This document shows positions 1-8,347 of a stretch of DNA of 64,000 bases, in pieces; positions within the stretch are counted from its first letter, which is position 1; every line of letters begins with the position of its first letter. Source of the DNA: Variovorax sp. WS11. GTDB lineage: Bacteria > Pseudomonadota > Gammaproteobacteria > Burkholderiales > Burkholderiaceae_C. Location of the stretch: assembly GCF_010499245.1 (NCBI RefSeq), contig NZ_JAAGOW010000001.1, positions 3,596,001-3,660,000 on the forward strand, in the 5' to 3' direction. Both the position numbers and the translations under genes were made by a program. Under the pieces are notes generated by a model, which saw only the letters and a list, made by a program, of their open reading frames with translations, did no database searches and was not told the origin of the DNA.

Positions 1-1
1 C

Positions 2-859
2 TACCCGGTAGGCATGGGCCTGGCCATGGGTTTTTACTCGGCCGCGCTCATGGGCGGCGGCGGGCTCGGCGCCCTGGGCGCGCCCTGGGTGGCGCGCTGG
101 GCCGGCGACTGGCACGCGGGGCTGGCGATCTGGGCCTTGCCCGCGTTGGCGGCGCTGCTGGCCTGGCTGCTGGCCGGCCGTGCCGCCTCGGCGCCGGCGA
201 GCGCCGGACGCATGGATGGCGGCTGGCTGCCGCAGTCCCTGCGCAGTCGGCGCGCCTGGCTGCTGGCCCTTTATTTCGGGCTTCTGAACGGCGGCTACAC
301 CAGCCTGGTCGCCTGGCTGCCGCCGGCCTTTGCGCAGCGGGGCTGGAGCAACCAGGAGGCGGGCGCGTTGCTCGCGTTGATGACCGCGGCGCAGGTGCTG
401 GCGGCCCTCGTGATGCCGGCGCTGGCGCGCGGCCGGCGCGACCTGCGTCCCTGGCTCGCGGTGCTGCTGCTGATGCAGATCGCCGGCTTCGGCGGCCTGT
501 TCTGGGAACTGCCGGCGGCCGCGGGCGTGGTCGTGCTGCTGGGCTTCGGTCTCGGCGGCGGCTTCTCGCTGTGCATGGTGCTCGCGCTCGATCACCGGCC
601 CGACCCGGCGGAGGCCGGCGCGCTGGCCGCCTTCATGCAGTGCTTCGGCTTCATGATCGCGGCACTGGCGCCTTTCGCCACCGGCTGGGTGCGCGCGATG
701 AGCGGCGGCTTCGGCGCGGCCTGGGTGTACCTCGCGGTGGTGGCGTTGGCGCTGATTCCGATGACGGCCTGCTTCGCGCCTCGGCGCTATGGGCAGGCGA
801 CGCGGGGGCTCTTTGCTCGCGGTACGTCTACGTGGATAGGCCCGGTGCCCTCATCCTAG
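2..859 (+). CDS. MFS transporter, CynX/NimT-like (5' truncated by window edge)
   Basis: Inner-membrane major facilitator superfamily permease of the cyanate/nitroimidazole CynX-like type; the substrate cannot be told from sequence. The frame is open from base 2, so the visible ATG at 14 is internal and only about the last 285 residues are present. Several alanine/leucine-rich hydrophobic segments alternate with short basic loops (for example GRAASAPASAG and ARGRRDLRPW), as in MFS proteins. Its 3' end overlaps the convergent hydrolase gene by 9 nt. Confidence 0.75.
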   Translation, partial: YPVGMGLAMGFYSAALMGGGGLGALGAPWVARWAGDWHAGLAIWALPALAALLAWLLAGRAASAPASAGRMDGGWLPQSLRSRRAWLLALYFGLLNGGYTSLVAWLPPAFAQRGWSNQEAGALLALMTAAQVLAALVMPALARGRRDLRPWLAVLLLMQIAGFGGLFWELPAAAGVVVLLGFGLGGGFSLCMVLALDHRPDPAEAGALAAFMQCFGFMIAALAPFATGWVRAMSGGFGAAWVYLAVVALALIPMTACFAPRRYGQATRGLFARGTSTWIGPVPSS

Positions 860-1669
860 CCCGTTTCCGAGCAGCCCCAGAACTTCTCCGAACAGTGCAC
901 TGCCCGGCGATGCAAAGGCTTCCAGCAGGCTGAAGTGATCCGCCCCGGGCTCGACGTGCAGCGCAGAGCGATTGCCCGCGGCACCCCACGCCGCGTGGAA
1001 CTCCCGGCTCTGCGCCACGAAGGCCGGCGTTTCCGCGCCACCCACCACGATCAGCGCCGGCGCCGCTTCGGCGCGCACGCGGTGCAGGGGCGAGCAGGCC
1101 TTCGCGCTGGCGGCGTCGAGTTGCAGCTTGTCGTTGAGCGTGGTCGCCACCAGCGGGGCCAGGTCGTAGATGCCGCTCAGCGCTGCCACACCTGCGATCG
1201 GCGTCGCGCCGGGCTGCTGCGCCAGCGCCAGCTCGACCGCGATGTGCGCACCCGCCGAATGGCCGGCGAGCACCAGCGCGCCGTCGCCGCCGGCCTGCGC
1301 GCGGATCGCCGGCACGCAGGCCCGTGCTGCCTCGACCAGGGCGGCCACCGAGACCTCCGGGCACAGCGGGTAGTTGACCAGCGCGACATGGACGCCGGCC
1401 CGCGCATAGGCGGGCGCGATGAAGCGGAAGCCCGACTTGTCCCGCGACTGCCAGTAGCCGGCGTGGAAATAGGCCAGCGTGCCGCGCGGCCTGCCGCGCG
1501 CCGGGAAGAAGTCGAAGGTCTGGCGCGCGTGCGGGCCGTAAGGCAGGTCGAGCACGCCGTCGACGGCAGCCGCGGCGGCGCGGCTGCGGGCCTCGTAGTC
1601 GGCGAGCAAGGCCGGGAAGCCGGGGCGCGCCTGCCCTTGCACGTACTGGTACTGGGGGTCGTCGTTCAT
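851..1669 (-). CDS. alpha/beta hydrolase, kynurenine formamidase/BD-FAE-like esterase
   Basis: Predicted cytoplasmic serine esterase or amidase of 272 residues. The oxyanion-hole motif HAGYWQ (69-74) resembles the HGGYW of arylformamidases. The nucleophile elbow GHSAG places Ser138, and His245 in GADHFS fits the catalytic histidine. The acid residue is not obvious. The family includes kynurenine formamidases, but no other tryptophan catabolic gene is nearby, so the substrate is open. The gene starts 17 nt from an unsupported ATG of the opposite strand and converges on the MFS gene. Confidence 0.8.
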   Translation of the reverse strand: MNDDPQYQYVQGQARPGFPALLADYEARSRAAAAAVDGVLDLPYGPHARQTFDFFPARGRPRGTLAYFHAGYWQSRDKSGFRFIAPAYARAGVHVALVNYPLCPEVSVAALVEAARACVPAIRAQAGGDGALVLAGHSAGAHIAVELALAQQPGATPIAGVAALSGIYDLAPLVATTLNDKLQLDAASAKACSPLHRVRAEAAPALIVVGGAETPAFVAQSREFHAAWGAAGNRSALHVEPGADHFSLLEAFASPGSALFGEVLGLLGNGLG

Positions 1670-1821
1670 GCTCTCACTTTCGGCCGTTGGAGCCGTGGTT
1701 CATTCTTCCAGATGGCAGCGCCCGCGCGCGCCGGCGCAGGAGGCCCTCTCCTACATGGCCGCGCGCCGGTGCGCGCCCATACTTCGCAACCCCTTTTCTC
1801 GCGGAAGCCATTCGATTGAAA

Positions 1822-2511
1822 GTGAAAGCCTCACCCGGAGCCAGCAGCTGGATCGTCGCCGGAGTGCGGCACGAGCTGCTCACGCGCGCCCTGCCGGCGC
1901 TGCGGCACGACATGGCCGCGCCGCTGTCGGTGATCCGCATGAGCCTGCTGCTGCTCAAGCACCGTGCGGCCGCGGCGTCGGCCGACGAAGGCCTCTCGGA
2001 GGAGCCGCTCGAATCGATCTCCGAGCAGGTCGACGCCCTGGCCGACGGCGTGCGCTCGCTGCGCGACTGGGAGCTGGCCGCGAGCGACGACGGCATCACG
2101 CGCAGCGCCCTGGTGCAGCGCTGTTCCTCGCTGATGCGCGCGGCCTTCGAGCTCCATGGCATCGGGCTGCACGTGGACGAGAACCTGGTCACCGGCACGC
2201 CCGACGAGCCGCGCTTCCCGGAGGGCGCGGCCCTGCGCTACATGGTGCTGGGCGCGCTGGGCTACCTGCATGACGCCACCGAGCGGCTCGGCGCCCTGCG
2301 CATCGAGGCCGACGGGCCCGAGGGCCTGCGCTTCGTCGCGACCCATGGCGACGCCGGCCTGGCCGAGTCGATGCCGTCGATGGCGGGCGCCCTGCGCGCC
2401 CCGCGCAAGCTGGCCATCGATGCCGTCGCGCTGCAGGCGCTGGCCGATGGGCTGGGCTATGCGGTGGCGGTCGAGGGCGATACGGTGCGGCTCTCGCTGC
2501 GCTCCGGCTGA
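1822..2511 (+). CDS. histidine-kinase-like protein with degenerate ATPase region
   Basis: About 229 residues from a GTG at 1822; TTG at 1816 is an alternative. The longer frame back to ATG 1687 begins with an Arg/Pro-rich stretch that looks non-coding. Residues near the N-terminus (ALRHDMAAPLSVIRMSLLLL) resemble the H-box helix of HisKA domains, with a conserved His-Asp pair. The rest has the length of an ATPase domain, but no clear N-, G1- or G2-box glycine motif is visible. It could be a phosphotransfer or dimerisation-only protein. It stands alone, with no response regulator beside it. Confidence 0.5.
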   Translation: MKASPGASSWIVAGVRHELLTRALPALRHDMAAPLSVIRMSLLLLKHRAAAASADEGLSEEPLESISEQVDALADGVRSLRDWELAASDDGITRSALVQRCSSLMRAAFELHGIGLHVDENLVTGTPDEPRFPEGAALRYMVLGALGYLHDATERLGALRIEADGPEGLRFVATHGDAGLAESMPSMAGALRAPRKLAIDAVALQALADGLGYAVAVEGDTVRLSLRSG

Positions 2512-2617
2512 AGCCGGGCCGGCCCGCCGGGCCGATGAGGCATTTGGTTGTCTTGCGCTGCAGCAAAGGTTTGCGTAACTTCCAGTTACCAATATTTGCA
2601 ACATTCCCCATCTCGCC

Positions 2618-3637
2618 ATGATCACCAAACGCCGCTTGCTCCAGAGCGTCGCCGCCTCGCTGTGCGGCACCGCCGCGTGGGCCCAGCAGACCCCGGCGCC
2701 CGCAGCGCGCACCGCGCGCGCCGGTGCCGCGCCGGGCACCTGGCCGACCCAGCCCGTGCGTGTGCTGGTCGGCTTTCCGGCCGGCGCCTCGCCCGACCTG
2801 GCGGCGCGGGCCATTGCCGAGCCGCTCGCCAAGCTGCTGGGCCAGCCGGTGGTGGTGGAGAACAAGCCCGGCGCCAGCGGCAACGTCGCGGCCGGCCTGG
2901 TGGCGAAGGCGCAGGACGAGCACACCATCGGCGCCCTGATCAACGGCAACCTCACGATCGCCAAGCTGCTCAACCCGGCCACGCCCTTCGACCCCGAAAA
3001 GGACTTCGCGCCCGTGGGCCTGATCGGCACCGCCCCGCTGGTGCTGGCGACCTCCGGCGACGCCATCGGCAAGACGCCGACCGAACTGCTGCTGTGGGCG
3101 CGCAACCTGGGCGACAAGGGTAAGTACGGCACGCCGGGCGTGGGCACGGTGGGCCACCTGGGCATGGAACTGCTCAAGACCCGCACCAGCATCGCGCCCC
3201 AGCACGTGCCCTTCAACGGCAACCCGCAGGTGATCGAGGCGATGCTGGCCGGCAAGATCCAGCTGGCGCTGCTGCCGCCCGGCCTCGCCAAGCCGCATGT
3301 GGCTTCGGGCAAGTTCAAGGCCATCGGCGTCACCTCGCCGCTGCGCAGCCCGCTCTTCAGCGAACTGCCCACGCTGCGCGAGGCCAGCGTGCGCGGCGCC
3401 GACCTGGAGATCTGGACGGCCCTCGCGGCGCCGGCCAGCCTGCCCAAGGCTGCGGTGATGAAGCTCAACGCCGCGATGAGCGAGGTGCTCAACGCCCCGG
3501 AGGTCCAGGCCCAGCTGCTCAAGGCGGGCTGGCAAAGCCAGGCCGGCACGCCGCAGGCGCTCGCCTATCGCATGCGCACCGACACCTCGCAGCTCGGCGG
3601 GGTGATCCTCATGCGCGGCATCCGCTCCGAGACCTAG
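2618..3637 (+). CDS. Bug-family tripartite tricarboxylate transporter binding protein (1)
   Basis: Periplasmic solute-binding protein of 339 residues. The N-terminus MITKRRLLQSVAASLCGTAA ends at an AWAQQ signal-peptidase site. The mature protein carries family signatures: WPTQPVRVLVGFPAG near its start, a conserved Asp in GASPDLAARA, and VENKPGASGN. Bug proteins typically bind carboxylates and deliver them to TctAB-type permeases, none of which is in this window. It is the first of three paralogues in the same direction. Confidence 0.9.
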   Translation: MITKRRLLQSVAASLCGTAAWAQQTPAPAARTARAGAAPGTWPTQPVRVLVGFPAGASPDLAARAIAEPLAKLLGQPVVVENKPGASGNVAAGLVAKAQDEHTIGALINGNLTIAKLLNPATPFDPEKDFAPVGLIGTAPLVLATSGDAIGKTPTELLLWARNLGDKGKYGTPGVGTVGHLGMELLKTRTSIAPQHVPFNGNPQVIEAMLAGKIQLALLPPGLAKPHVASGKFKAIGVTSPLRSPLFSELPTLREASVRGADLEIWTALAAPASLPKAAVMKLNAAMSEVLNAPEVQAQLLKAGWQSQAGTPQALAYRMRTDTSQLGGVILMRGIRSET

Positions 3638-3789
3638 CTCTCCCAGCGTGCGGCGGCGGCGTGGCCATAAGCCGCGCTTATGCAAAATCAACGGGCAACG
3701 GCGTTCCGTCGGGAGCGATGCGTCTCGATACTTGGGCCAGCCCCCGTTCGAGGGGAATCCCATCAGACCCACCCCCCGGAGACATCGCC

Positions 3790-4749
3790 GTGCATCTTTC
3801 CTCCAGCCTCGTCCTGCTCGCCGCCCTGGCCGGCGCCACCGCCACCGCATCCGCGCAGACCTGGCCCGCCAAGCCGATCCGCCTGGTCGTGCCCTTCGCG
3901 GCCGGCGGTGCCAACGACCTGATGGCGCGTGCCGCCGCCGAGGGTGCCTCCAAGGCACTCGGGCAGCCCATCGTGGTCGACAACAAGCCAGGTGCCGGCG
4001 CCACGCTGGGCGCTGACATCGTCGCCAAGAGCGCGCCCGACGGCTACACCTTCCTCGTGAGCGCAGCCGGCGTGATCTCCAACAGCATGATCAAGAAGAG
4101 CCTGCCCTACAAGGACAGCGACCTGGTGCCGGTGAACATGATCGGCCTTGCGCCATCGGTGATCCTGGTGCCGGCCGATGCGCCCTACAAGGACCTGAAG
4201 GAATTCATCGCCGCGTCGAAGACCGGCGCCGGCTTCCACTGGGCCACCGCCGGCACCGGCAGCACCCCGCATTTCGTGGAGGGCATGCTGGAGACGAAGT
4301 ACGGCGCCAAGCTCGACGTGGTGCCCTACAAGAGCGGCTCGGAATCGATCACCGCGGTGCTCGGCAAGCAGGTCGAGGCCACGTCCGAGGCCAGCATCGT
4401 CGCGCTGCCCTATCTCAAGAGCGGCAAGCTGAAGGCGCTGGCCAACACCTGGACCACGCGCATCTCGGCCTATCCCGAGCTGCCCACGGCCGCGGAGCAG
4501 GGCTTCCCGGAGGTGCGCATCGCCCACTGGGCCGGCGTGCATGCGCCGCACGGCACGCCCGAGCCGGTGCTCGAGAAGATGAGCGCCGCCATCGACGCGG
4601 CCATGAAGACGCCGGCCATCGCCGAGCGGCTCAAGGGGCTGGGCATCGAGCCGATCGGCGGCGCGCGCGCCTCCTTCGTGCAGTTCGTCGATGCCGAGCG
4701 CGCGCGCCTGGGCGCGGTCGTCAAGGCCACCGGCATGAAGGACGAATGA
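3790..4749 (+). CDS. Bug-family tripartite tricarboxylate transporter binding protein (2)
   Basis: 319-residue periplasmic binding protein. I chose GTG 3790 because GGAGA lies 7 nt upstream (3778-3782) and the product then begins with a signal peptide, VHLSSSLVLLAALAGATA, cut after ASAQ. The open frame extends back to 3661, but that part looks non-coding. Core motifs are WPAKPIRLVVPFAAGGAND, DNKPGAGATLGAD and APDGYTF. The stop overlaps the next gene as ATGA, so it is very likely co-translated with the lyase-family enzyme. Confidence 0.9.
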   Translation: MHLSSSLVLLAALAGATATASAQTWPAKPIRLVVPFAAGGANDLMARAAAEGASKALGQPIVVDNKPGAGATLGADIVAKSAPDGYTFLVSAAGVISNSMIKKSLPYKDSDLVPVNMIGLAPSVILVPADAPYKDLKEFIAASKTGAGFHWATAGTGSTPHFVEGMLETKYGAKLDVVPYKSGSESITAVLGKQVEATSEASIVALPYLKSGKLKALANTWTTRISAYPELPTAAEQGFPEVRIAHWAGVHAPHGTPEPVLEKMSAAIDAAMKTPAIAERLKGLGIEPIGGARASFVQFVDAERARLGAVVKATGMKDE

Positions 4750-5627
4750 GGATGAGCGCTCCAGCCACACATCCCGGAACGCTGCTGCGGCAGAAGGTCG
4801 AAGCCCGGCGCGGGCTGCTGGTGCCCGGCGCGGCCAATGCGCTGGCCGCGCGCGTGATCGAGGAGCTGGGCTTCGAGGCCGTCTACCTGAGCGGCGCCGG
4901 CCTGACGAACACCTTCTACGGCATCCCCGACCTGGGCTTCGTCCACCTGGGCGATCTGGCCCAGCACACGGCGGCGCTGCGCGATGCGGTGAAGCTGCCC
5001 CTCATCGTCGACGCCGACACCGGCTTCGGCAATGCGCTCAACGTGCAGCACACGGTGCGCACCCTGGAGCGCGCCGGCGCCAACGCGATCCAGCTGGAAG
5101 ACCAGGTGAGCCCCAAGAAGTGCGGGCACTTCGAAGGCAAGGGCGTGATCGCGCAAAGCGAGATGGTGGGCAAGGTCAAGGCCGCCGTCGATGCGCGAGC
5201 ACATGCCGACTTCCTGGTGATCGCGCGCACCGATGCCGCCGCGGTCGAGGGCCTCGATGCCGCGCTCGCCCGCGCCGCGGCCTACTCCGAGGCCGGGGCC
5301 GACATCACCTTCGTCGAGGCGCCCGAGTCGCTGGAGGCGCTGCGCCGCATCCCGCGCGAGTTGGCCTGCCCGCAGCTGGTCAACGTGGTGATCGGCGGCA
5401 AGACGCCGACGTTGGACGCGGCCGAGCTCGGCGCCATGGGCTTCGGCCTCGTGCTCTATGCCAACGCCGCGCTGCAGGGCGCGGTGCGCGGCATGACGCT
5501 GGCGTTGCAGGCCCTGCGCGACGGCGGCCGGCTCGAGGAGGCGAGCGGTCTGGTCGCGACCTTTGCCGAGCGGCAGGCGCTGGTGCGCAAGAAGGACTTC
5601 GATGCACTGGAGCAGCGCTATGCCTGA
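4746..5627 (+). CDS. isocitrate lyase/PEP mutase superfamily enzyme
   Basis: 293-residue TIM-barrel enzyme related to 2-methylisocitrate lyase, oxaloacetate decarboxylase/hydrolase and carboxyvinyl-carboxyphosphonate mutase. The metal-binding stretch VDADTGFGN lies at about 88-96. KKCGH (124-128), which carries the catalytic Cys of the C-C bond-cleaving branch, argues for a lyase rather than a phosphonate mutase. The start at 4746 overlaps the previous stop; ATG 4752 is a possible alternative. Its place between binding proteins and a hydrolase suggests breakdown of an imported di- or tricarboxylate, which is inference. Confidence 0.85.
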   Translation: MRMSAPATHPGTLLRQKVEARRGLLVPGAANALAARVIEELGFEAVYLSGAGLTNTFYGIPDLGFVHLGDLAQHTAALRDAVKLPLIVDADTGFGNALNVQHTVRTLERAGANAIQLEDQVSPKKCGHFEGKGVIAQSEMVGKVKAAVDARAHADFLVIARTDAAAVEGLDAALARAAAYSEAGADITFVEAPESLEALRRIPRELACPQLVNVVIGGKTPTLDAAELGAMGFGLVLYANAALQGAVRGMTLALQALRDGGRLEEASGLVATFAERQALVRKKDFDALEQRYA

Positions 5628-6432
5628 GGCGATCACCGCGATCGACAGCCATGCCCACGTGTTCCGGCGCGGCCTGCCGCTGGCGCCGGTACACCGCCAC
5701 GCGCCGGACTTCGACGCGCTGCTGCCCGACTACTTCGCACTGCTCGACGCGCATGCGGTCTCGCACGGGGTGCTGGTGCAGCCGAGCTTCCTGGGCACCG
5801 ACAACAGCTTCCTGCTCGACGCGCTGCGCACCAGCCCGCAGCGCCTGCGCGGCGTGGTGATCATCGAGCCGACGCTGGACGAGGCCGCGTTGGCATCCCT
5901 GGACCGGGAGGGCGTGCGCGGCATCCGGCTCAACCTCGTGGGCCTGCCTATCCCCGACTTCGCGCAGGCTGAGTGGCAGCGCCTGTTCGAGCGCGTGCGC
6001 GCCCTCGACTGGCATGTGGAACTGCATCGCGAATCGCGCGACCTGCCGGTGGCTGGCCAGCCGCTGCTGGACGCCGGCTGCAAGCTGGTGGTGGACCACT
6101 TCGGCCGGCCCGGCCCGGTGCCCGGCGACGACGAAGGCTTCGCCTGGCTGCTGCGAAGCGCCGAGACCGGGCGCGTGTGGGTCAAGCTTGCCGCCGCTTA
6201 CCGCAGCTGGCCTGATTCACGCGGCAACGCCGCCTGCGCCGCGGCCCTGGCCCTGCTGCAGGCGCTGGGTGCGGACCGCCTCCTGTGGGGCAGCGACTGG
6301 CCGCATACGCAGCACCAGCATCTCGCCGATTTCGCTTCCACCCGGGCGGTGCTGGCCGACTGGGTGCCCGATGCCGAGGCGCGCCGCCGCATCCTGGTGG
6401 ACACGCCCGCGGCGCTGTTCCGCTTCGCCTGA
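5620..6432 (+). CDS. amidohydrolase family 2 (lactonase/decarboxylase-like)
   Basis: 270-residue metal-dependent hydrolase of the amidohydrolase_2 group, which includes 2-pyrone-4,6-dicarboxylate lactonase and ACMSD. HAH at residues 11-13 (IDSHAHVF) supplies metal ligands, DHFGRP a mid-protein His, and WGSDWPHT the catalytic Asp near the C-terminus. ATG 5620 overlaps the upstream stop by 8 nt and puts the HxH motif at the right distance from the N-terminus; the frame continues upstream to 5563 without support. Probably acts on a cyclic or carboxylated intermediate in the same pathway as its neighbours. Confidence 0.82.
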   Translation: MPEAITAIDSHAHVFRRGLPLAPVHRHAPDFDALLPDYFALLDAHAVSHGVLVQPSFLGTDNSFLLDALRTSPQRLRGVVIIEPTLDEAALASLDREGVRGIRLNLVGLPIPDFAQAEWQRLFERVRALDWHVELHRESRDLPVAGQPLLDAGCKLVVDHFGRPGPVPGDDEGFAWLLRSAETGRVWVKLAAAYRSWPDSRGNAACAAALALLQALGADRLLWGSDWPHTQHQHLADFASTRAVLADWVPDAEARRRILVDTPAALFRFA

Positions 6433-6479
6433 TCTTTCAAGACAAGAGGCGCCCCCCAGGGCGCCCGAAGGAGACATCG

Positions 6480-7469
6480 ATGTTCCATTCCACGCGCCTC
6501 GCGCGCGCCACCTCTCGCGTCCTTGCCGCCGCCGCCGGACTGCTGCTCACCGCCGCCGCCGTGCACGCGCAGTCCTGGCCGGCCAAGCCGGTCCGCCTGG
6601 TCGTGACCTATCCGCCCGGCGGCACCGTCGACGCGGTGGCGCGCATCATCGGCCCAAAGCTCTCGGCGCGCCTGGGGCAGCCGGTGGTGATCGACAACCG
6701 CGGTGGTGCCGGCGGCGCGATCGGCGGCGAGCTGGTCGCCAAGAGCCCGGCCGACGGCTACACCGTGATGCTGGACGCCTCCAACCATGCGCAGAACCCG
6801 GCGCTGCGCAGCAAGATGCCCTTCGACACGCTGCGCGACTTCGCGCCGGTGTCTCTGCTGGTCAAGGTGCCCAACATCCTGGTGGTGCACCCCGGCGCGC
6901 CGATCCAGAGCGTGAAGGACCTGATCGCGCAGGCGAAGGCGCGGCCGGGCGAGATCAACTACGCCTCCTCCGGCAACGGCTCCTCGCCGCACCTGGCCGC
7001 CGAGCTCTTCGATTCGATGGCGAAGACGCGCATGATGCACGTTGCCTACAAGGGCGGCGGCCCCGCGCTCACGGACGTGATGGCGGGCCAGGTGCCGGTA
7101 TTCTTCGCCAGCCTGGGCTCGGGCATGCCCTACATCCAGGGCGGCAAGCTGCGGCCGCTCGCGATCGGCGGCCGGACGCGCTCGCCCGCGCTGCCCGAGG
7201 TGCCGACCATCGCGGAGTCGGGCCTGCCGGGCTACGAGATGTACGAGTGGAACGCGATCTTCGTGCCGGCTGCCACGCCGGCCGCGGTGGTCGAGCGGCT
7301 GTCGAAGGAGATCGCCGCGACGCTCAAGGACACGGAGGTGCGGCAGCGGCTGGAAGCGCTGGGTGCCGAGGTGATCGGCAGCGGCCCGGCCGAGCTCGAC
7401 GCCTTCCGCCGCGCGGAGCTCGCCAAGTGGAGCCGCCTCGCGAAGGAGAACAAGCTTCAGCTCGACTGA
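6480..7469 (+). CDS. Bug-family tripartite tricarboxylate transporter binding protein (3)
   Basis: 329-residue periplasmic binding protein. ATG 6480 is preceded by AAGGAGA (6468-6474) and gives a signal peptide (MFHSTRLARATSRVLAAAAG) with cleavage after VHAQ. Motifs: WPAKPVRLVVTYPPGGTVDA, DNRGGAGGAIGGE, SPADGYTV. The frame open from 6285 is an upstream extension over the hydrolase gene and is rejected. Its 3' end overlaps the convergent LysR gene by 13 nt. Confidence 0.9.
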   Translation: MFHSTRLARATSRVLAAAAGLLLTAAAVHAQSWPAKPVRLVVTYPPGGTVDAVARIIGPKLSARLGQPVVIDNRGGAGGAIGGELVAKSPADGYTVMLDASNHAQNPALRSKMPFDTLRDFAPVSLLVKVPNILVVHPGAPIQSVKDLIAQAKARPGEINYASSGNGSSPHLAAELFDSMAKTRMMHVAYKGGGPALTDVMAGQVPVFFASLGSGMPYIQGGKLRPLAIGGRTRSPALPEVPTIAESGLPGYEMYEWNAIFVPAATPAAVVERLSKEIAATLKDTEVRQRLEALGAEVIGSGPAELDAFRRAELAKWSRLAKENKLQLD

Positions 7470-8347
7470 AGCGACAGCTTGCCGGCGAAGGCGTCGGCAA
7501 AGGTCGGCCGCGAGCGCGCCAGCCACATCGCCGCCAGCTCGAAGGCGGGCAGGTCGGCGCCGTCGCGCACCTCGGCATAGCGCACGCCTTCGTGGCGCAG
7601 CGCACGCACCGAGCGCGGCAGCAGCGACCAGCCCAGCCCGGCGGCCACGCAGGCCAGCACGGTGAGCGTGCGGTTCGCGTCCTGCACCACCTGCACCTGA
7701 TGCCCCGCGCGCCGGATTGCGCCCAGCAGCTGGCTGCGCAGCGCCGGGATCTGCTGCTCCGGAAACCACACCAGGCCGTGCCGCGCGATCTCGGCCAGGG
7801 AGACGCGGCCGTCTTCCGCCACCTCGTAGGCGGCCGGCAGCGCCGCCACCATCGGCTCCTCGCCCAGCCGCAGCTCATGGACATGGGCATCGATGGAAAC
7901 CGGCGGATGCAGGAGCGCGACATCGATGCGCCCGCCTGCCAGCGCGTCGACCTGCTCGGCATTGCTCATCTCGCGCAGCACCACCTCCAGCTGCGGATGC
8001 TCGGCGCGCAGCAGGCGCAGCGCGCGCGGCAGCACCTCGTAGATGGCATGGGTCACGAAGCCCACGGTCAGCCTGCCCGCGCGGCCCGCGGCGATGGCCC
8101 GCGCCCGATCGGCCGCCGCGTCGCCATGGGCCAGGCTGGCGCGCACGTCGTCCACGATCGCGAGGCCGGCCTCGGTCAGCGTGGCGCCGCGCCGCGTGCG
8201 GGTGAACAGGGACGTGCCGATCTCGCGCTCCAGCCGGTTCAGCGTCTGCGTGAGGGCCGGCTGCGCCAGGCCCAGCCGCTCGGCCGCGCGCGTGAGGCTG
8301 CCGGCCTCGCTGATGGCAAGGATGCAGCGCATCTGGCGGGTGTCCAT
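7457..8347 (-). CDS. LysR-type transcriptional regulator
   Basis: 296 residues. The N-terminal winged helix-turn-helix reads MDTRQMRCILAISEAGSLTR followed by AAERLGLAQPALTQ, the classic LysR recognition-helix region, then a periplasmic-binding-like effector domain (LTVGFV onward). The ATG shares one base with the monooxygenase stop (TGATG), so it is translationally coupled to that gene. It may control the monooxygenase gene or the convergent Bug operon; no LysR box could be assigned with confidence. Confidence 0.9.
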   Translation of the reverse strand: MDTRQMRCILAISEAGSLTRAAERLGLAQPALTQTLNRLEREIGTSLFTRTRRGATLTEAGLAIVDDVRASLAHGDAAADRARAIAAGRAGRLTVGFVTHAIYEVLPRALRLLRAEHPQLEVVLREMSNAEQVDALAGGRIDVALLHPPVSIDAHVHELRLGEEPMVAALPAAYEVAEDGRVSLAEIARHGLVWFPEQQIPALRSQLLGAIRRAGHQVQVVQDANRTLTVLACVAAGLGWSLLPRSVRALRHEGVRYAEVRDGADLPAFELAAMWLARSRPTFADAFAGKLSLQSS

